From contig NZ_BAAAUT010000001.1 of assembly GCF_039534085.1 (NCBI RefSeq), positions 171,395 to 235,394 of the forward strand: a DNA stretch of 64,000 nucleotides, in the 5' to 3' direction. This DNA comes from Planomonospora_B alba. GTDB taxonomy: Bacteria; Actinomycetota; Actinomycetes; Streptosporangiales; Streptosporangiaceae. Positions 40,860 through 49,159 of this stretch are shown one piece after another. The position numbers and the translations under genes were made by a program. A model generated the notes under the pieces. It was not told where the DNA came from and searched no databases. It worked only from the letters and a program-made list of their open reading frames with translations. Within the stretch, counting starts at the first letter, position 1; each line of letters opens with the position of its first letter.

Positions 40860-42587
40860 TCACCCGGTCGGCGCCCGCCGGCCGGCGGCGCCCCCCTCGC
40901 GGGCCCGCGCCGGGCCGGCGGCGGCGAGGGCGAGCCGGCCGCCTACGCGGCAGCGCTCCAGGGTGCGGCCGGCCAGCGCCTCCCGCACCGGGGCGAGGCT
41001 CGGCGCGGACATGGACAGGCTGGTGACGCCGAGCCCGGCCAGCACGGCGGCCAGCGGCGGGTCGGCCGCAGCCTCCCCGCACACCCCGACGGGCTTGCCC
41101 GCCTCCCGCCCGGCCCGCGCGCATTCGGCGACCAGCCGCAGCAGCCCCGGCTGCCAGGGGTCGAGCAGGTCGGCGAGCTCCCCGTGCTGCCGGTCGGCGG
41201 CGAAGGCGTACTGGCTGAGGTCGTTGGTGCCGACGCTGAGGAAGTCCAGCCGCTCCAGCAGCCGGTCCGCCAGGAGCGCCGCGGCCGGGACCTCGATCAT
41301 CGCCCCGACGCGGGTGATCCCCCGGGCCCGCGCCCGGGCGGCGAAGTCGTCCGCCTCGGCGACGGTGGACACCATCGGGGCCATCACCCACGGCTCGGCG
41401 CCGCTCGCGCGGGCGGCCGCGGCGATCGCGTCGAGCTGGGTGTCGAGCACCTCGGGCCGGTGGCGCGCGACGCGCAGTCCCCGCACGCCCAGCGCGGGGT
41501 TGGGCTCCCGCCGCTCGCCGAGGAACGGCAGCGGCTTGTCCGAACCCGCGTCGAGCGTGCGGACGACGACCTTCCCGCCGGGGAAGGCGCGGAAGACGGC
41601 CTCGTAGGCCGCGACCTGCTCGTCGAAGCCCGGCTCCCGCCGCCGGTCGAGGAAGAGGAACTCGGTGCGGAAGAGGCCGACCCCCTCGGCGTCCGCCCCG
41701 GCGCGCAGGTCGGCGGCGGAGCCGATGTTGAGCAGCAGCTCGACCGGGTGCCCGTCCGCGGTACGGCCGGGGCCGGTGCTCGCGGCCAGGCGGCGGCGTT
41801 CGGCGTCGGCCCGCCGCCGGATCGCGGCGGCCTCCTCCTCGCCGATGCCGGTGCGGACCTCCCCGGTGGTCCCGTCGACCGCGACCGGCGTCCCGTCGGC
41901 GATGCCGGTCGCGCCCGGGCAGCGGACCACGGCGGGCAGCCCCAGGGCGCGGGCGAGGATGGCGGTGTGGCTGGTCGGCCCGCCCTCCTCGGTGACCAGG
42001 GCGAGCACGGTGCCGGGGTCCAGCCCGGCGGTGTCGGCGGGGGCGAGGTCGGCGGCGACCAGGACGAACGGGTGCCCGGGGTCGGGGATCCCGGGCGCGG
42101 GCAGGTCCAGCACCGCGGCGACGGCCCGGTTGCGGATGTCGTCGAGGTCGGCGGCCCGTTCCGCGTAGCGGCCGCCGGCGGCCAGCAGCTCCTCGCGGTG
42201 CCGGGCGCAGGCGGCGTCGATCGCGTGGGCGGCGTCCATGCCCGCCGCGGTGTTCTCCTCGGCCGACTCGCGCAGGGCCGGGTAGGCGGCGATGAGCGCC
42301 TGCGCCTCCAGGATGGCGCTCGCGGCCGGGTCGGCCGCCGCCGCGGCGCGCGCCTCCAGCTCGGCGCCGATCGCCGCCAGCGCGCGCAGCGCGGCGGCCC
42401 GCTCCCGCTCCGGGTCGGTCCGCGCGGCCGGGGCCGGGAGCGGGGGCGGACCGGCCATCCGGAACGCCTTCCCGGCGGCCAGCCCGGGGCCGACCCCCAG
42501 CCCGCGCAGCGTCCCGGAAGCGGCACCGGGCCCCGGCCGGGGCGCGGCGCCGCCCGCCACCCCGGTCCCGGGCGCCGGCTCAGGCAT
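40860..42587 (-). CDS. ptsI: PTS enzyme I (phosphoenolpyruvate-protein phosphotransferase)
   Basis: A 575-aa enzyme I. It takes phosphate from phosphoenolpyruvate and passes it to HPr. Visible are the active-site His207 in EEGGPTSHTAILAR, the PEP-binding TEFLFLDR, VRTLDAGSDKP and SVGTNDLSQYAFAADR, and the C-terminal GVCGEAAADP with the catalytic Cys. The N-terminus carries ~30 extra Gly/Ala/Pro residues. It is the last gene of a PTS operon; its ATG overlaps the HPr stop by 8 bp. The enzyme looks complete. Confidence 0.95.
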   Translation of the reverse strand: MPEPAPGTGVAGGAAPRPGPGAASGTLRGLGVGPGLAAGKAFRMAGPPPLPAPAARTDPERERAAALRALAAIGAELEARAAAAADPAASAILEAQALIAAYPALRESAEENTAAGMDAAHAIDAACARHREELLAAGGRYAERAADLDDIRNRAVAAVLDLPAPGIPDPGHPFVLVAADLAPADTAGLDPGTVLALVTEEGGPTSHTAILARALGLPAVVRCPGATGIADGTPVAVDGTTGEVRTGIGEEEAAAIRRRADAERRRLAASTGPGRTADGHPVELLLNIGSAADLRAGADAEGVGLFRTEFLFLDRRREPGFDEQVAAYEAVFRAFPGGKVVVRTLDAGSDKPLPFLGERREPNPALGVRGLRVARHRPEVLDTQLDAIAAAARASGAEPWVMAPMVSTVAEADDFAARARARGITRVGAMIEVPAAALLADRLLERLDFLSVGTNDLSQYAFAADRQHGELADLLDPWQPGLLRLVAECARAGREAGKPVGVCGEAAADPPLAAVLAGLGVTSLSMSAPSLAPVREALAGRTLERCRVGGRLALAAAGPARAREGGAAGRRAPTG

Positions 42588-42864
42588 CGGAAGCCTCCTC
42601 GGCGTCGAGGTCGCGGGCCAGGAGCGCGGCCAGGGAGTCGAGCGCGGCCTCCGCGCCCGGCCCCTCCGCCTCCAGGACGACCTCGGCGCCGTGCCCCGCG
42701 CCGAGCGTGAGTACGGCGAGCATGCTGGTGGCGGGTACGGCCCTGCCGCCGCCGACGCGGATGCGCACCGGCACGTCCTGGGCCGCCGCGGCCTGCACGA
42801 AGAGCTTGGCGGGCCGGGCGTGCAGGCCGGTGCGCGAGCCGATGACGACTGTCCTTTCCGGCAT
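42580..42864 (-). CDS. ptsH: Phosphocarrier protein HPr
   Basis: A 94-aa HPr. It relays phosphate from enzyme I to the EIIA domain. The active-site His15 lies in TGLHARPAKLFVQ, and Ser47 in ATSMLAVLTLGA corresponds to the regulatory Ser46 of Gram-positive HPr. The C-terminus is extended by acidic residues (DLDAEEASDA). ATG 42864 follows a GAGAGGAAG site. It lies between the zinc dehydrogenase and ptsI, and its end overlaps the ptsI start. Confidence 0.95.
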   Translation of the reverse strand: MPERTVVIGSRTGLHARPAKLFVQAAAAQDVPVRIRVGGGRAVPATSMLAVLTLGAGHGAEVVLEAEGPGAEAALDSLAALLARDLDAEEASDA

Positions 42865-42905
42865 TTCTGACTTCCTCTCTGGAGGGGGGTTCAGCTCCGG
42901 GGCGG

Positions 42906-43949
42906 TCAGGGCTCGACGGTGACCTTGATGGCCTCGCCGCGGCTGACGATGCCGATCCCGCCGAGGACCTCCGGGAGCGGCAGCCGGTGGGTGATCAGGT
43001 CGGCGACCGGGACCCGCCCGTCGGCGATCAGCGCCAGGGCCTGGGCGTTGTGCGCGGGGCTGGAGCCGTTGGCGCCGACGACGGTCAGCTCCCGGTAGTG
43101 CACCAGGTTGGAGTCGCACCGGATGATCGGGTCGTCCTTGGGCAGGCCGCCGAAGAAGCTGATCCGCCCCTGCCGTGCCGCCATGCGCAGCGCCTGCTCC
43201 TGGGCCGCGCCCGAGGCGGCGGCCGTGATGACGACGTCGGCGCCCCGGCCCTCGGTCAGCTTGAGCACCTGCTCCACGGCGTCCCCGGCGGCACCGGGGT
43301 CCCCGCCGTGCACGGCGGCGTCCGGCCGGACCAGCTCCGCCGCCGCCTCCAGCCGCCCGGCGTTGACGTCGACGAGGAACACCCGGGCGGCGCCGCGCGA
43401 GCGGGCCAGCCGTACGTGGAGGCAGCCGATGGGACCCGAGCCCATGACCACCACGTCGTCGCCCTCCCCGACCCGGGCCAGTTCCTGGCCGTTGAGCACG
43501 CAGGCGAGCGGCTCGGCCACCGACGCCTCGGCGAAGCCGACCCCGTCGGGGATGCGGTTGACGCCGTCGACGGCCAGCACCTTCGCCGGCACCACCATGT
43601 ACTCGGCGAATCCGCCGTCGTAGTGGTAGCCCATCGACTCCTGGTTCGGGCAGACCGTCATCCGGCCCCGCCGGCACTCGCCGCACCGGCCGCAGGGGAT
43701 CGCGGCGATCACCTGCACCCGGTCGCCCGGCGCCCAGCCGCCGGTGCCGTCGACCACCTCGCCGGCGATCTCGTGCCCCATGACCCGCGGCGGCCTGATG
43801 TGGTGGTGGCCGTGTTTGAAGATCTTGGCGTCGGTGCCGCAGGTGGAGCAGTTGCGCACCCGGATCAGCAGCTCGCCCGGCCCGGCGACGGGCTCGGCGG
43901 CGTCCTCGACGCGGATGTCACCGGGGGCGTGGAAACGGGCGACCTTCAC
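42906..43949 (-). CDS. Zinc-dependent polyol/sugar-alcohol dehydrogenase in the PTS operon
   Basis: A 347-aa medium-chain dehydrogenase with catalytic zinc residues in CSTCGTDAKIF and MGHEIAGEV, structural-zinc CGRCGECRRGRMTVC and the NAD fold VVVMGSGPIGCLH. It resembles sorbitol/threonine dehydrogenases. Its place inside a mannitol-type PTS operon suggests it oxidises the imported sugar-alcohol phosphate. GTG 43949 overlaps the EIIA stop (GTGA). No classic MtlD (mannitol-1-phosphate 5-dehydrogenase) gene is present, so this enzyme is the candidate replacement. Whether it attacks C2 or C5 is not decidable from sequence. Confidence 0.88.
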   Translation of the reverse strand: MKVARFHAPGDIRVEDAAEPVAGPGELLIRVRNCSTCGTDAKIFKHGHHHIRPPRVMGHEIAGEVVDGTGGWAPGDRVQVIAAIPCGRCGECRRGRMTVCPNQESMGYHYDGGFAEYMVVPAKVLAVDGVNRIPDGVGFAEASVAEPLACVLNGQELARVGEGDDVVVMGSGPIGCLHVRLARSRGAARVFLVDVNAGRLEAAAELVRPDAAVHGGDPGAAGDAVEQVLKLTEGRGADVVITAAASGAAQEQALRMAARQGRISFFGGLPKDDPIIRCDSNLVHYRELTVVGANGSSPAHNAQALALIADGRVPVADLITHRLPLPEVLGGIGIVSRGEAIKVTVEP

Positions 43950-44398
43950 TCTTCCTCCTCGATCGGTTCCAGCAGGCGCAGCACCTCGCCGACCTCGCCG
44001 GCCTCGCGCAGCGCGCGGGCGCGCTCCGGGTCCATCAGGATGCGGGCGAGCGCGGACAGCAGCCGCAGGTGGCCGTCGCCGCGGGCGGCGATGCCGACGC
44101 AGACCGCCACCCGCTCGCCGCCCCAGTCGACGCCGCCCGGGAAGCGCAGCAGGCAGAGCGCGTCGTGCCGGACGGCGTCCTTGGCCTCCAGGGTGCCGTG
44201 CGGGATGGCGACGCCCTCGCCCATGTAGGTCGAGACCGTGCGCTCGCGCTCCAGCATGGCCTCGAGGTAGGGGGCCTCGACCGCGCCGATCTCCATGAGC
44301 ACCCGGCCGCACTGCAGGATCGCCTCGTCCCGGTCGGCCGCCGCGGCGTCCAGCCGTACGGCGCGCGGGTCGAGGGGGAGGGGGGCCGTCTCAGGCAT
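43946..44398 (-). CDS. PTS mannitol-type EIIA
   Basis: A 150-aa stand-alone EIIA of the fructose/mannitol group. It receives phosphate from HPr on His67 in GEGVAIPHGTLEAKD and hands it to EIIB. The helix VEAPYLEAMLERERTVSTYMG is typical. It overlaps EIIB at its start by 8 bp and the dehydrogenase at its end by 4 bp. All parts are encoded separately here instead of being fused as in E. coli MtlA. Confidence 0.93.
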   Translation of the reverse strand: MPETAPLPLDPRAVRLDAAAADRDEAILQCGRVLMEIGAVEAPYLEAMLERERTVSTYMGEGVAIPHGTLEAKDAVRHDALCLLRFPGGVDWGGERVAVCVGIAARGDGHLRLLSALARILMDPERARALREAGEVGEVLRLLEPIEEEE

Positions 44399-44699
44399 CG
44401 ACGGTCCCGCCCTTCCTGATGGTGTCGATGAGCCGGGTGACGGCCGGGTCGCCGATGAAGACCTGGAACGGCACCAGCACCGTGCCCGGGGCCGAGGCGC
44501 GGGCGCGGTCGGCCAGACCCGCGTGGCAGAGCACCACGTCGGCGTCGCCGGGGATGGAGTTGACCGGCGTGTGCACCACCTCGATCCGGAGGTCCTTGAG
44601 CTGGCGGCGGACCTGGGTGGCGAGCATGACGCTGCTGCCCATGCCCGCGTCGCAGGCCACGACGATCTTGCGGATGTCCTTGCTGTCGATGCCGGCCAC
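44391..44699 (-). CDS. PTS mannitol-type EIIB
   Basis: A 102-aa EIIB with the phospho-cysteine Cys16 in KIVVACDAGMGSSVML, which matches the MtlA EIIB motif. It ends with a Rossmann-like fold (VNSIPGDADVVLCHAGL). GTG 44699 has GGAGG 8 nt upstream inside the end of the EIIC gene, which stops three bases earlier. It phosphorylates the incoming hexitol. Confidence 0.93.
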   Translation of the reverse strand: MAGIDSKDIRKIVVACDAGMGSSVMLATQVRRQLKDLRIEVVHTPVNSIPGDADVVLCHAGLADRARASAPGTVLVPFQVFIGDPAVTRLIDTIRKGGTVDA

Positions 44700-44702
44700 G
44701 GG

Positions 44703-45857
44703 TCATGCCTCCTTGCTGGTGGGTGCGGTGGCGGACGGGGCGCCGGCGGCGCTGTCGGCGGCGCTGTCGGCGGCGCTGTCGGTGGCGCTGTCGGTGGCGG
44801 TCTCCTCGCCGCGGTCCCGGCCGAAGCCGAGCAGCACCGCCGCGACCGCGAAGGAGACGGCCGTGGCGACGAGGATCCCGGCGGCGGAGGCGAACCAGCC
44901 GCCGCGCGGGGTCACCGCGAAGTAGGCGAACACGCTGCCGGGGGACGGCGGGGCGACCAGGCCCGCGCCGGTGAGGATGAAGGTGAAGATCCCGGCGGCG
45001 CCGCCGGCGATGACCGCGAGGATCAGGCGCGGCTTCATCAGCACGTACGGGAAGTAGATCTCGTGGATGCCGCCGAGGAAGTGGATGATCGCCGCGGCCG
45101 GGGTGCTCGGGCGCAGCGCCCGCGGCCCGAAGAACATGAAGGCCAGCAGCAGGCCGAGCCCGGGCCCGGGGTTGGTCTCCAGCATGAACAGGACGGACCT
45201 GCCCTGCTCGGCCGCCTCGGCCACGCCCAGCGGGCTGAGCACGCCGTGGTTGACGGCGTTGTTGAGGAACAGCACCTTGGCGGGCTCGATCAGGACCGAG
45301 GCCAGCGGGAGCAGGTTGTTGCCCACCAGCCAGCCCACCGCCTCGCCCGCGGCCCTGGTGACGGTCTCGACGACCGGGCCGATGCCGGCCACGCCCAGCA
45401 GCGCCATGGCGCCGCCGACGATGCCCGCGGTGAAGTTGTCGACCAGCATCTCGAAGCCGGCCCGGGTGCGCTGCTCGGTGAAGCCGTCCACGAGTTTGAT
45501 CAGGTAGGCGGCGAGCGGGCCGATGATCATCGCGCCGAGGAACATCGGGACCTCGGCGCCGACGACCACGCCCATGGTGGCGACCGCGCCCACCACGGCG
45601 CCGCGCTGGCCGTGGACCATCCGCCCGCCGGTGTAGCCGATCAGGACGGGGAGCAGGACCTTGACCATCGGGTCGACGAGGGCGGCGAGGTTCTCGTTCG
45701 GCAGCCAGCCGGTGGGGATGAACAGCGCGGTGATCAGGCCCCAGGCGATGAAGGCGCCGATGTTCGGCATGATCATCCCGGCGAGGTGCCCGCCGAAGCG
45801 CTGGATCGTGGCTCTCACCCCGGTCCCCTGGACGGCCGGTGTGTAGTCGGTGCTCAA
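44703..45857 (-). CDS. mtlA: PTS mannitol-specific EIIC permease
   Basis: This 384-aa membrane permease follows E. coli MtlA EIIC closely: MIMPNIGAFIAWGLITALFI, GEVPMFLG-like AEVPMFLGAMI, EPAKVLFLNNAVNHG, and the substrate loop AAIIHFLGGIHEIYFPYVLM with the GGIHEIYF motif. It imports and helps phosphorylate mannitol or a related hexitol. The C-terminal tail holds tandem (A/T)DSA peptides from a 12-bp DNA repeat. TTG 45857 is preceded by GGAAGGAG. Confidence 0.93.
   Translation of the reverse strand: MSTDYTPAVQGTGVRATIQRFGGHLAGMIMPNIGAFIAWGLITALFIPTGWLPNENLAALVDPMVKVLLPVLIGYTGGRMVHGQRGAVVGAVATMGVVVGAEVPMFLGAMIIGPLAAYLIKLVDGFTEQRTRAGFEMLVDNFTAGIVGGAMALLGVAGIGPVVETVTRAAGEAVGWLVGNNLLPLASVLIEPAKVLFLNNAVNHGVLSPLGVAEAAEQGRSVLFMLETNPGPGLGLLLAFMFFGPRALRPSTPAAAIIHFLGGIHEIYFPYVLMKPRLILAVIAGGAAGIFTFILTGAGLVAPPSPGSVFAYFAVTPRGGWFASAAGILVATAVSFAVAAVLLGFGRDRGEETATDSATDSAADSAADSAAGAPSATAPTSKEA
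44745..44798. repeat. 12-bp tandem repeat in the EIIC tail
   Basis: Four copies of GCTGTCGGYGGC are in tandem (GCTGTC at 44751, 44763, 44775, 44787). They encode TDSA/ADSA units in the cytoplasmic tail. Copy number is likely variable between strains. Confidence 0.85.
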
Positions 45858-45928
45858 CTGATGGTGCTCCTTCCGGGGCGACCGGCGGCGCAGGGCCCAC
45901 CGGTCAGGGGGGTGGTGGTGCGCCGCTG

Positions 45929-46870
45929 TCAGCCCCCGGACCGCAGCGGCAGGGCCGGATCGGCCGTGAAGGTGCGGACGTGGTCGCGGCGGATGTCGGC
46001 CGGGCCGGGCATCCGGCTGCCGGGCAGCCCCACCGCGGCGGTCGCCCAGGCGAGCGCCTCGACCAGCGCGGCCTCTCCCCGGGCGCCGGCGGCGAGGAAA
46101 CCGGCCAGCAGGGCGTCGCCGGCCCCGACGCTGCTGCGCGGCTCGGCGACCGGGCCCTCGCCGTACCAGACCTGGTCGTCCTGGAGGAGGACGGCGCCGT
46201 CGGGGCCGAGGCTGGCCAGGACCGTGCCCGCGCCGCGGGCGCGCAGCACCGAGGCGGCCTCGATCGCGTCACCGAGCGTCGTGATCGGCCGGCCGGTCGC
46301 CTCGGCGAGCTCCTCCCGGTTGGGCTTGACCAGCGCGGGCCCGGCCGCCAGCGCCGCGACCAGGGCGGGACCGCTGGTGTCGACCGCGACGTGGATGCCG
46401 GCCCGGGCGAAGCGGCGGCACAGCCGCGCGTAGACGTCGGCCGGGACCTCGGGGGGCAGGCTGCCGGAGGCGACCACCCAGTCCGCCGAGCCGGCCGCGC
46501 CCAGCACCGCCTCGGCGAGGGCGTCCAGCTCGGCCGGGGACAGGGCGGTGCCCGGTTCGTTGATCTTCGTGACCGTGCCGTCGGGCTCCGCCAGCGCGAC
46601 GTTGGAGCGGGTCGGCCCGGTGACGGGGACGGTCACCATGTCGATGCCCTCGGCCGACAGCAGGGAGACCAGCCGCCTGCCCTCGTCGCCGCCGTAGGGG
46701 ACGACCGCGCAGGAGGGGACGGAGTTGGCCAGCAGGGCGCGGGAGACGTTCACGCCCTTGCCGCCCGGATCGAGACGGGCCGCCGCGGAGCGGATGACCG
46801 CGCCGCGGGTCAGCGACCCGATCTCGATCGTCCGATCCAGGCTGGGGTTGAGGGTGAGCGTCACGATCAT
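45929..46870 (-). CDS. fruK: 1-phosphofructokinase-family kinase (FruK/PfkB)
   Basis: A 313-aa PfkB kinase of the 1-phosphofructokinase subfamily with MIVTLTLNPSLDRTI, the substrate loop RLDPGGKGVNVSRAL and the ATP/anion-hole motif SSVGAGDALLAGFLA. It would phosphorylate fructose-1-phosphate (or a related hexose phosphate) to the bisphosphate. It overlaps the DeoR gene by 4 bp and precedes the PTS genes. Its presence beside a mannitol rather than a fructose permease is notable. Confidence 0.9.
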   Translation of the reverse strand: MIVTLTLNPSLDRTIEIGSLTRGAVIRSAAARLDPGGKGVNVSRALLANSVPSCAVVPYGGDEGRRLVSLLSAEGIDMVTVPVTGPTRSNVALAEPDGTVTKINEPGTALSPAELDALAEAVLGAAGSADWVVASGSLPPEVPADVYARLCRRFARAGIHVAVDTSGPALVAALAAGPALVKPNREELAEATGRPITTLGDAIEAASVLRARGAGTVLASLGPDGAVLLQDDQVWYGEGPVAEPRSSVGAGDALLAGFLAAGARGEAALVEALAWATAAVGLPGSRMPGPADIRRDHVRTFTADPALPLRSGG

Positions 46871-47628
46871 GCCCGCACCACCTCCGGGCCGGCCGCGGCG
46901 ATCTCGGCCGCCGTGGCGGCGTCCAGGCCGGTGTCGGTGATCACGACGTCGATCTCGGAGAGCGTGGCGAAGCGGGCCAGGTAGGTGTTGGAGAACTTGG
47001 TGTGGTCGGCGAGCAGGACGCTGCGCTGCGCCGCGCCGATCATCGCCCGTTTGATCGCCGCCTCGGCCGGGTCGGGCGTGGTGAGGCCCTTGGCCACCGA
47101 GCAGCCGTTGGCCGCCATGAAGGCCACGTCCACGTGGAGGTCGGCCAGCGGGCGCAGGGCCCAGTCGTCGACGGTGGCCAGCGTCCGCCCGCGCACCCGG
47201 CCGCCGATCATGATCACGTTCAGGGCGGGCCGGACGGCCAGGGCGGTGGCCAGCGGCGGGGAGTTGACGATGACCGTGAGCTCCCGGTCGGGCGGGAGGA
47301 CCTGGACCAGCCGGGCGGTGGTCGTCCCGGCGTCGATGACGACCGCGCCGTCCTCCGGCAGCTCGGCGAGGGCGGCCTTGGCGATGCGCTCCTTCTCGGC
47401 GGTCATCACCTCGTCCCTGGTGGCCAGCGCGGGCTCGAAGCCGAGCCGCTCCACGGGGATGGCCCCGCCGTGCACGCGCCGCAGCACGCCCGCGCGCTCC
47501 AGGGCGGTCAGGTCGCGGCGGATCGTCTCGGTGGTGACGGCGAAGTCCTCCGCCAGCCTCACGACGTCGACCCGCCCGGCCTCCCGGGCGCGCCGCAGGA
47601 TCTCCTGCTGCCGTTCCTCGGCGTACAT
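46867..47628 (-). CDS. DeoR-family transcriptional regulator of the PTS operon
   Basis: A 253-aa DeoR/GlpR protein. The N-terminal HTH is RQQEILRRAREAGRVDVVRL and TTETIRRDLTALERAGVLRR. The effector/sugar-phosphate domain has VIDAGTTTARLVQVL and DHTKFSNTYLARFA. The family represses sugar-phosphate operons and is relieved by a phosphorylated intermediate. It is the first gene of the operon, followed by an ATGA overlap with the kinase. ATG 47628 lacks a strong ribosome site. A promoter and GAAAC repeats lie just upstream. Confidence 0.93.
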   Translation of the reverse strand: MYAEERQQEILRRAREAGRVDVVRLAEDFAVTTETIRRDLTALERAGVLRRVHGGAIPVERLGFEPALATRDEVMTAEKERIAKAALAELPEDGAVVIDAGTTTARLVQVLPPDRELTVIVNSPPLATALAVRPALNVIMIGGRVRGRTLATVDDWALRPLADLHVDVAFMAANGCSVAKGLTTPDPAEAAIKRAMIGAAQRSVLLADHTKFSNTYLARFATLSEIDVVITDTGLDAATAAEIAAAGPEVVRA

Positions 47629-47645
47629 GCTGTTGATTCACCGCC

Positions 47646-47661
47646 GTTTCGATGTTGTTTC
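47646..47661 (-). promoter_or_regulatory. DeoR-type operator repeats
   Basis: On the minus strand GAAACAACATCGAAAC contains two direct GAAAC units 11 bp apart, between the -10 and the start codon of the DeoR gene. That is a typical arrangement for self-repression. Confidence 0.5.
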
Positions 47662-47666
47662 ATCTG

Positions 47667-47695
47667 TATTTACACCCGTATGTGTTGGAAGGCAA
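47667..47695 (-). promoter_or_regulatory. Promoter of the PTS operon
   Basis: TTGCCT (47695-47690), a 17-bp spacer and TAAATA (47672-47667) on the minus strand. The operator repeats follow immediately. Confidence 0.55.
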
Positions 47696-47791
47696 GGCAT
47701 GTGAGGGCGGAACCGGCGGACGGTGCCGGGTGGCCGCCCGCGGTCCGGCGGCGGGAGGTGACGGATCCCCCGTCCGGGGCAGGAGAGACGT

Positions 47792-48676
47792 ATGCAGCAC
47801 TACGACGTGGCGATCATCGGAGGCGGGCCGGCGGGGCTGACCGCGGCCATGACGCTCAGCAGGTCCGTGCGCCGCGTGGCGGTGCTGGAGTCACCGGCCG
47901 AGCCGCGCAACGCGGGCTCCCACGGGATACACGGCATCGTCGGCATGGACGGCGTGAGCCCCGCCGAGTACCGCGGCCGGGCCTGGGCCGACCTCGCCCG
48001 CTACGGCATGGCGGAGCTGCACGAGGCGTCCGTCGCCGACCTGGTCCCCGGCAGGGACGGCGGATTCGAGGTGGTCGTCGAGGGCGGCGGGTCGCTCTGG
48101 ACCCGGCGGGTGCTGCTCGCCACCGGGATGACCGACGTCATCCCCGACCTGGAGGGCTTCGAGGAGTGCTGGGGGCGGACGATCATCCACTGCCCCTTCT
48201 GCTCCGGCTGGGAGAACCGCGAGCGCGCCTGGGGGGTGGTCACCGCCGAGGCGGAGTTCGCCCGCAAGGCGCCCACCGCCTTCGCCGCCTGGAGCGACGA
48301 CGTGATCGTCTTCACCGACGGGGCCGCGCCGCCCGACGACCCCGGCGTGGAGGCGGTCACGGGGAGGATCCGCGCCCTGCGCCACACCGGCGGCGACCTG
48401 CACGCGGTCGAGCTGGACGACGGCACGCTCGTCGAGCGCGGGACCCTGCTCTGGCAGCTCGACCAGCGGCCCGTCCCGCTCGTCGCGCGCCTGGCGGAGA
48501 ATCGGGGCCTGGCCCTGCGGGAGAACTGCTACGTCAAGACCGACGGCTCCTGCCGGACCAGCGTCCCCGGGATCTACGCCGCCGGCGACCTCATCACCGA
48601 GACGCAGGGCGCGGTCGAGTCGGCCGCCGCCGGGTCCACCGCGGCCTTCCAGATCATCGAGGACGAGACCTCGTGA
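47792..48676 (+). CDS. Thioredoxin-reductase-like FAD oxidoreductase (dithiol-oxidase type)
   Basis: The 294-aa protein has the FAD fold DVAIIGGGPAGLTAAMTL and the redox pair C134-P-F-C137 in HCPFCSGWENRE. The C-terminal FAD site is GIYAAGDLITETQGAVESAA. The second dinucleotide fold (AWGVVTAEAEFARKAP) lacks the GxGxxA/G of NADPH-binding reductases. That pattern resembles the GliT/HlmI dithiol-oxidase group, which makes intramolecular disulfides with oxygen. No biosynthetic cluster is adjacent. ATG 47792 follows AGGAGAG. It is divergent from the DeoR gene. Confidence 0.88.
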   Translation: MQHYDVAIIGGGPAGLTAAMTLSRSVRRVAVLESPAEPRNAGSHGIHGIVGMDGVSPAEYRGRAWADLARYGMAELHEASVADLVPGRDGGFEVVVEGGGSLWTRRVLLATGMTDVIPDLEGFEECWGRTIIHCPFCSGWENRERAWGVVTAEAEFARKAPTAFAAWSDDVIVFTDGAAPPDDPGVEAVTGRIRALRHTGGDLHAVELDDGTLVERGTLLWQLDQRPVPLVARLAENRGLALRENCYVKTDGSCRTSVPGIYAAGDLITETQGAVESAAAGSTAAFQIIEDETS

Positions 48677-49159
48677 CGCGCCGCCTTCCGTCCCCTGGAC
48701 GGGCGCGCGGCGGAGCGGCGGGCGCCTCCGGCCCCGCCCGATGCCCGTCCGGGGGCGGCGGCTCGTGTCCTGGGCATCGTTCTGTGCCATCATGTCAGGC
48801 GCATCGACGGGTGATCGGCCGAGTCCGTCCGCCCGTGCCGCCGGAGGCGCGCGCCGCCGGGCCGGGCCAGCGGATCGGTGGATCGGCGGATAGCCCCGGC
48901 GTGATCCGGGTACGCTCTCTCCGCCGCACCCGCCGCCCGCAGGGCCGGCGCCGCGCGACGGCCGGGGCGGAGGCGCCCTCGACCGGACGCCCGCCAGGAG
49001 GGGACCTGGGGAGCGGGGCGGGCGGGAGACCGCCTACGATCGTGAGGCGTCCGGGCAGGAACCTGCCGGATCGCAGAACCCTCAGCACGCCGAAGCACGT
49101 GATCGCCGCCGCGGACGACGCGCGACGGTGACCCATATGGAGAGGAACGGGAAGACGTC
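48677..49159. other. 483-bp non-coding region
   Basis: A small hairpin (CCGTCC, 3-nt loop, GGACGG at 48688-48702) lies just after the oxidoreductase stop. The rest is GC-rich with open frames lacking ribosome sites or recognisable domains. No RNA gene or operator stands out. Confidence 0.4.

Noticed and set aside
48795..49136. 113-codon minus-strand ORF in the non-coding stretch
   Set aside because: It has an Arg/Pro-rich composition, no ribosome site and no recognisable domain.
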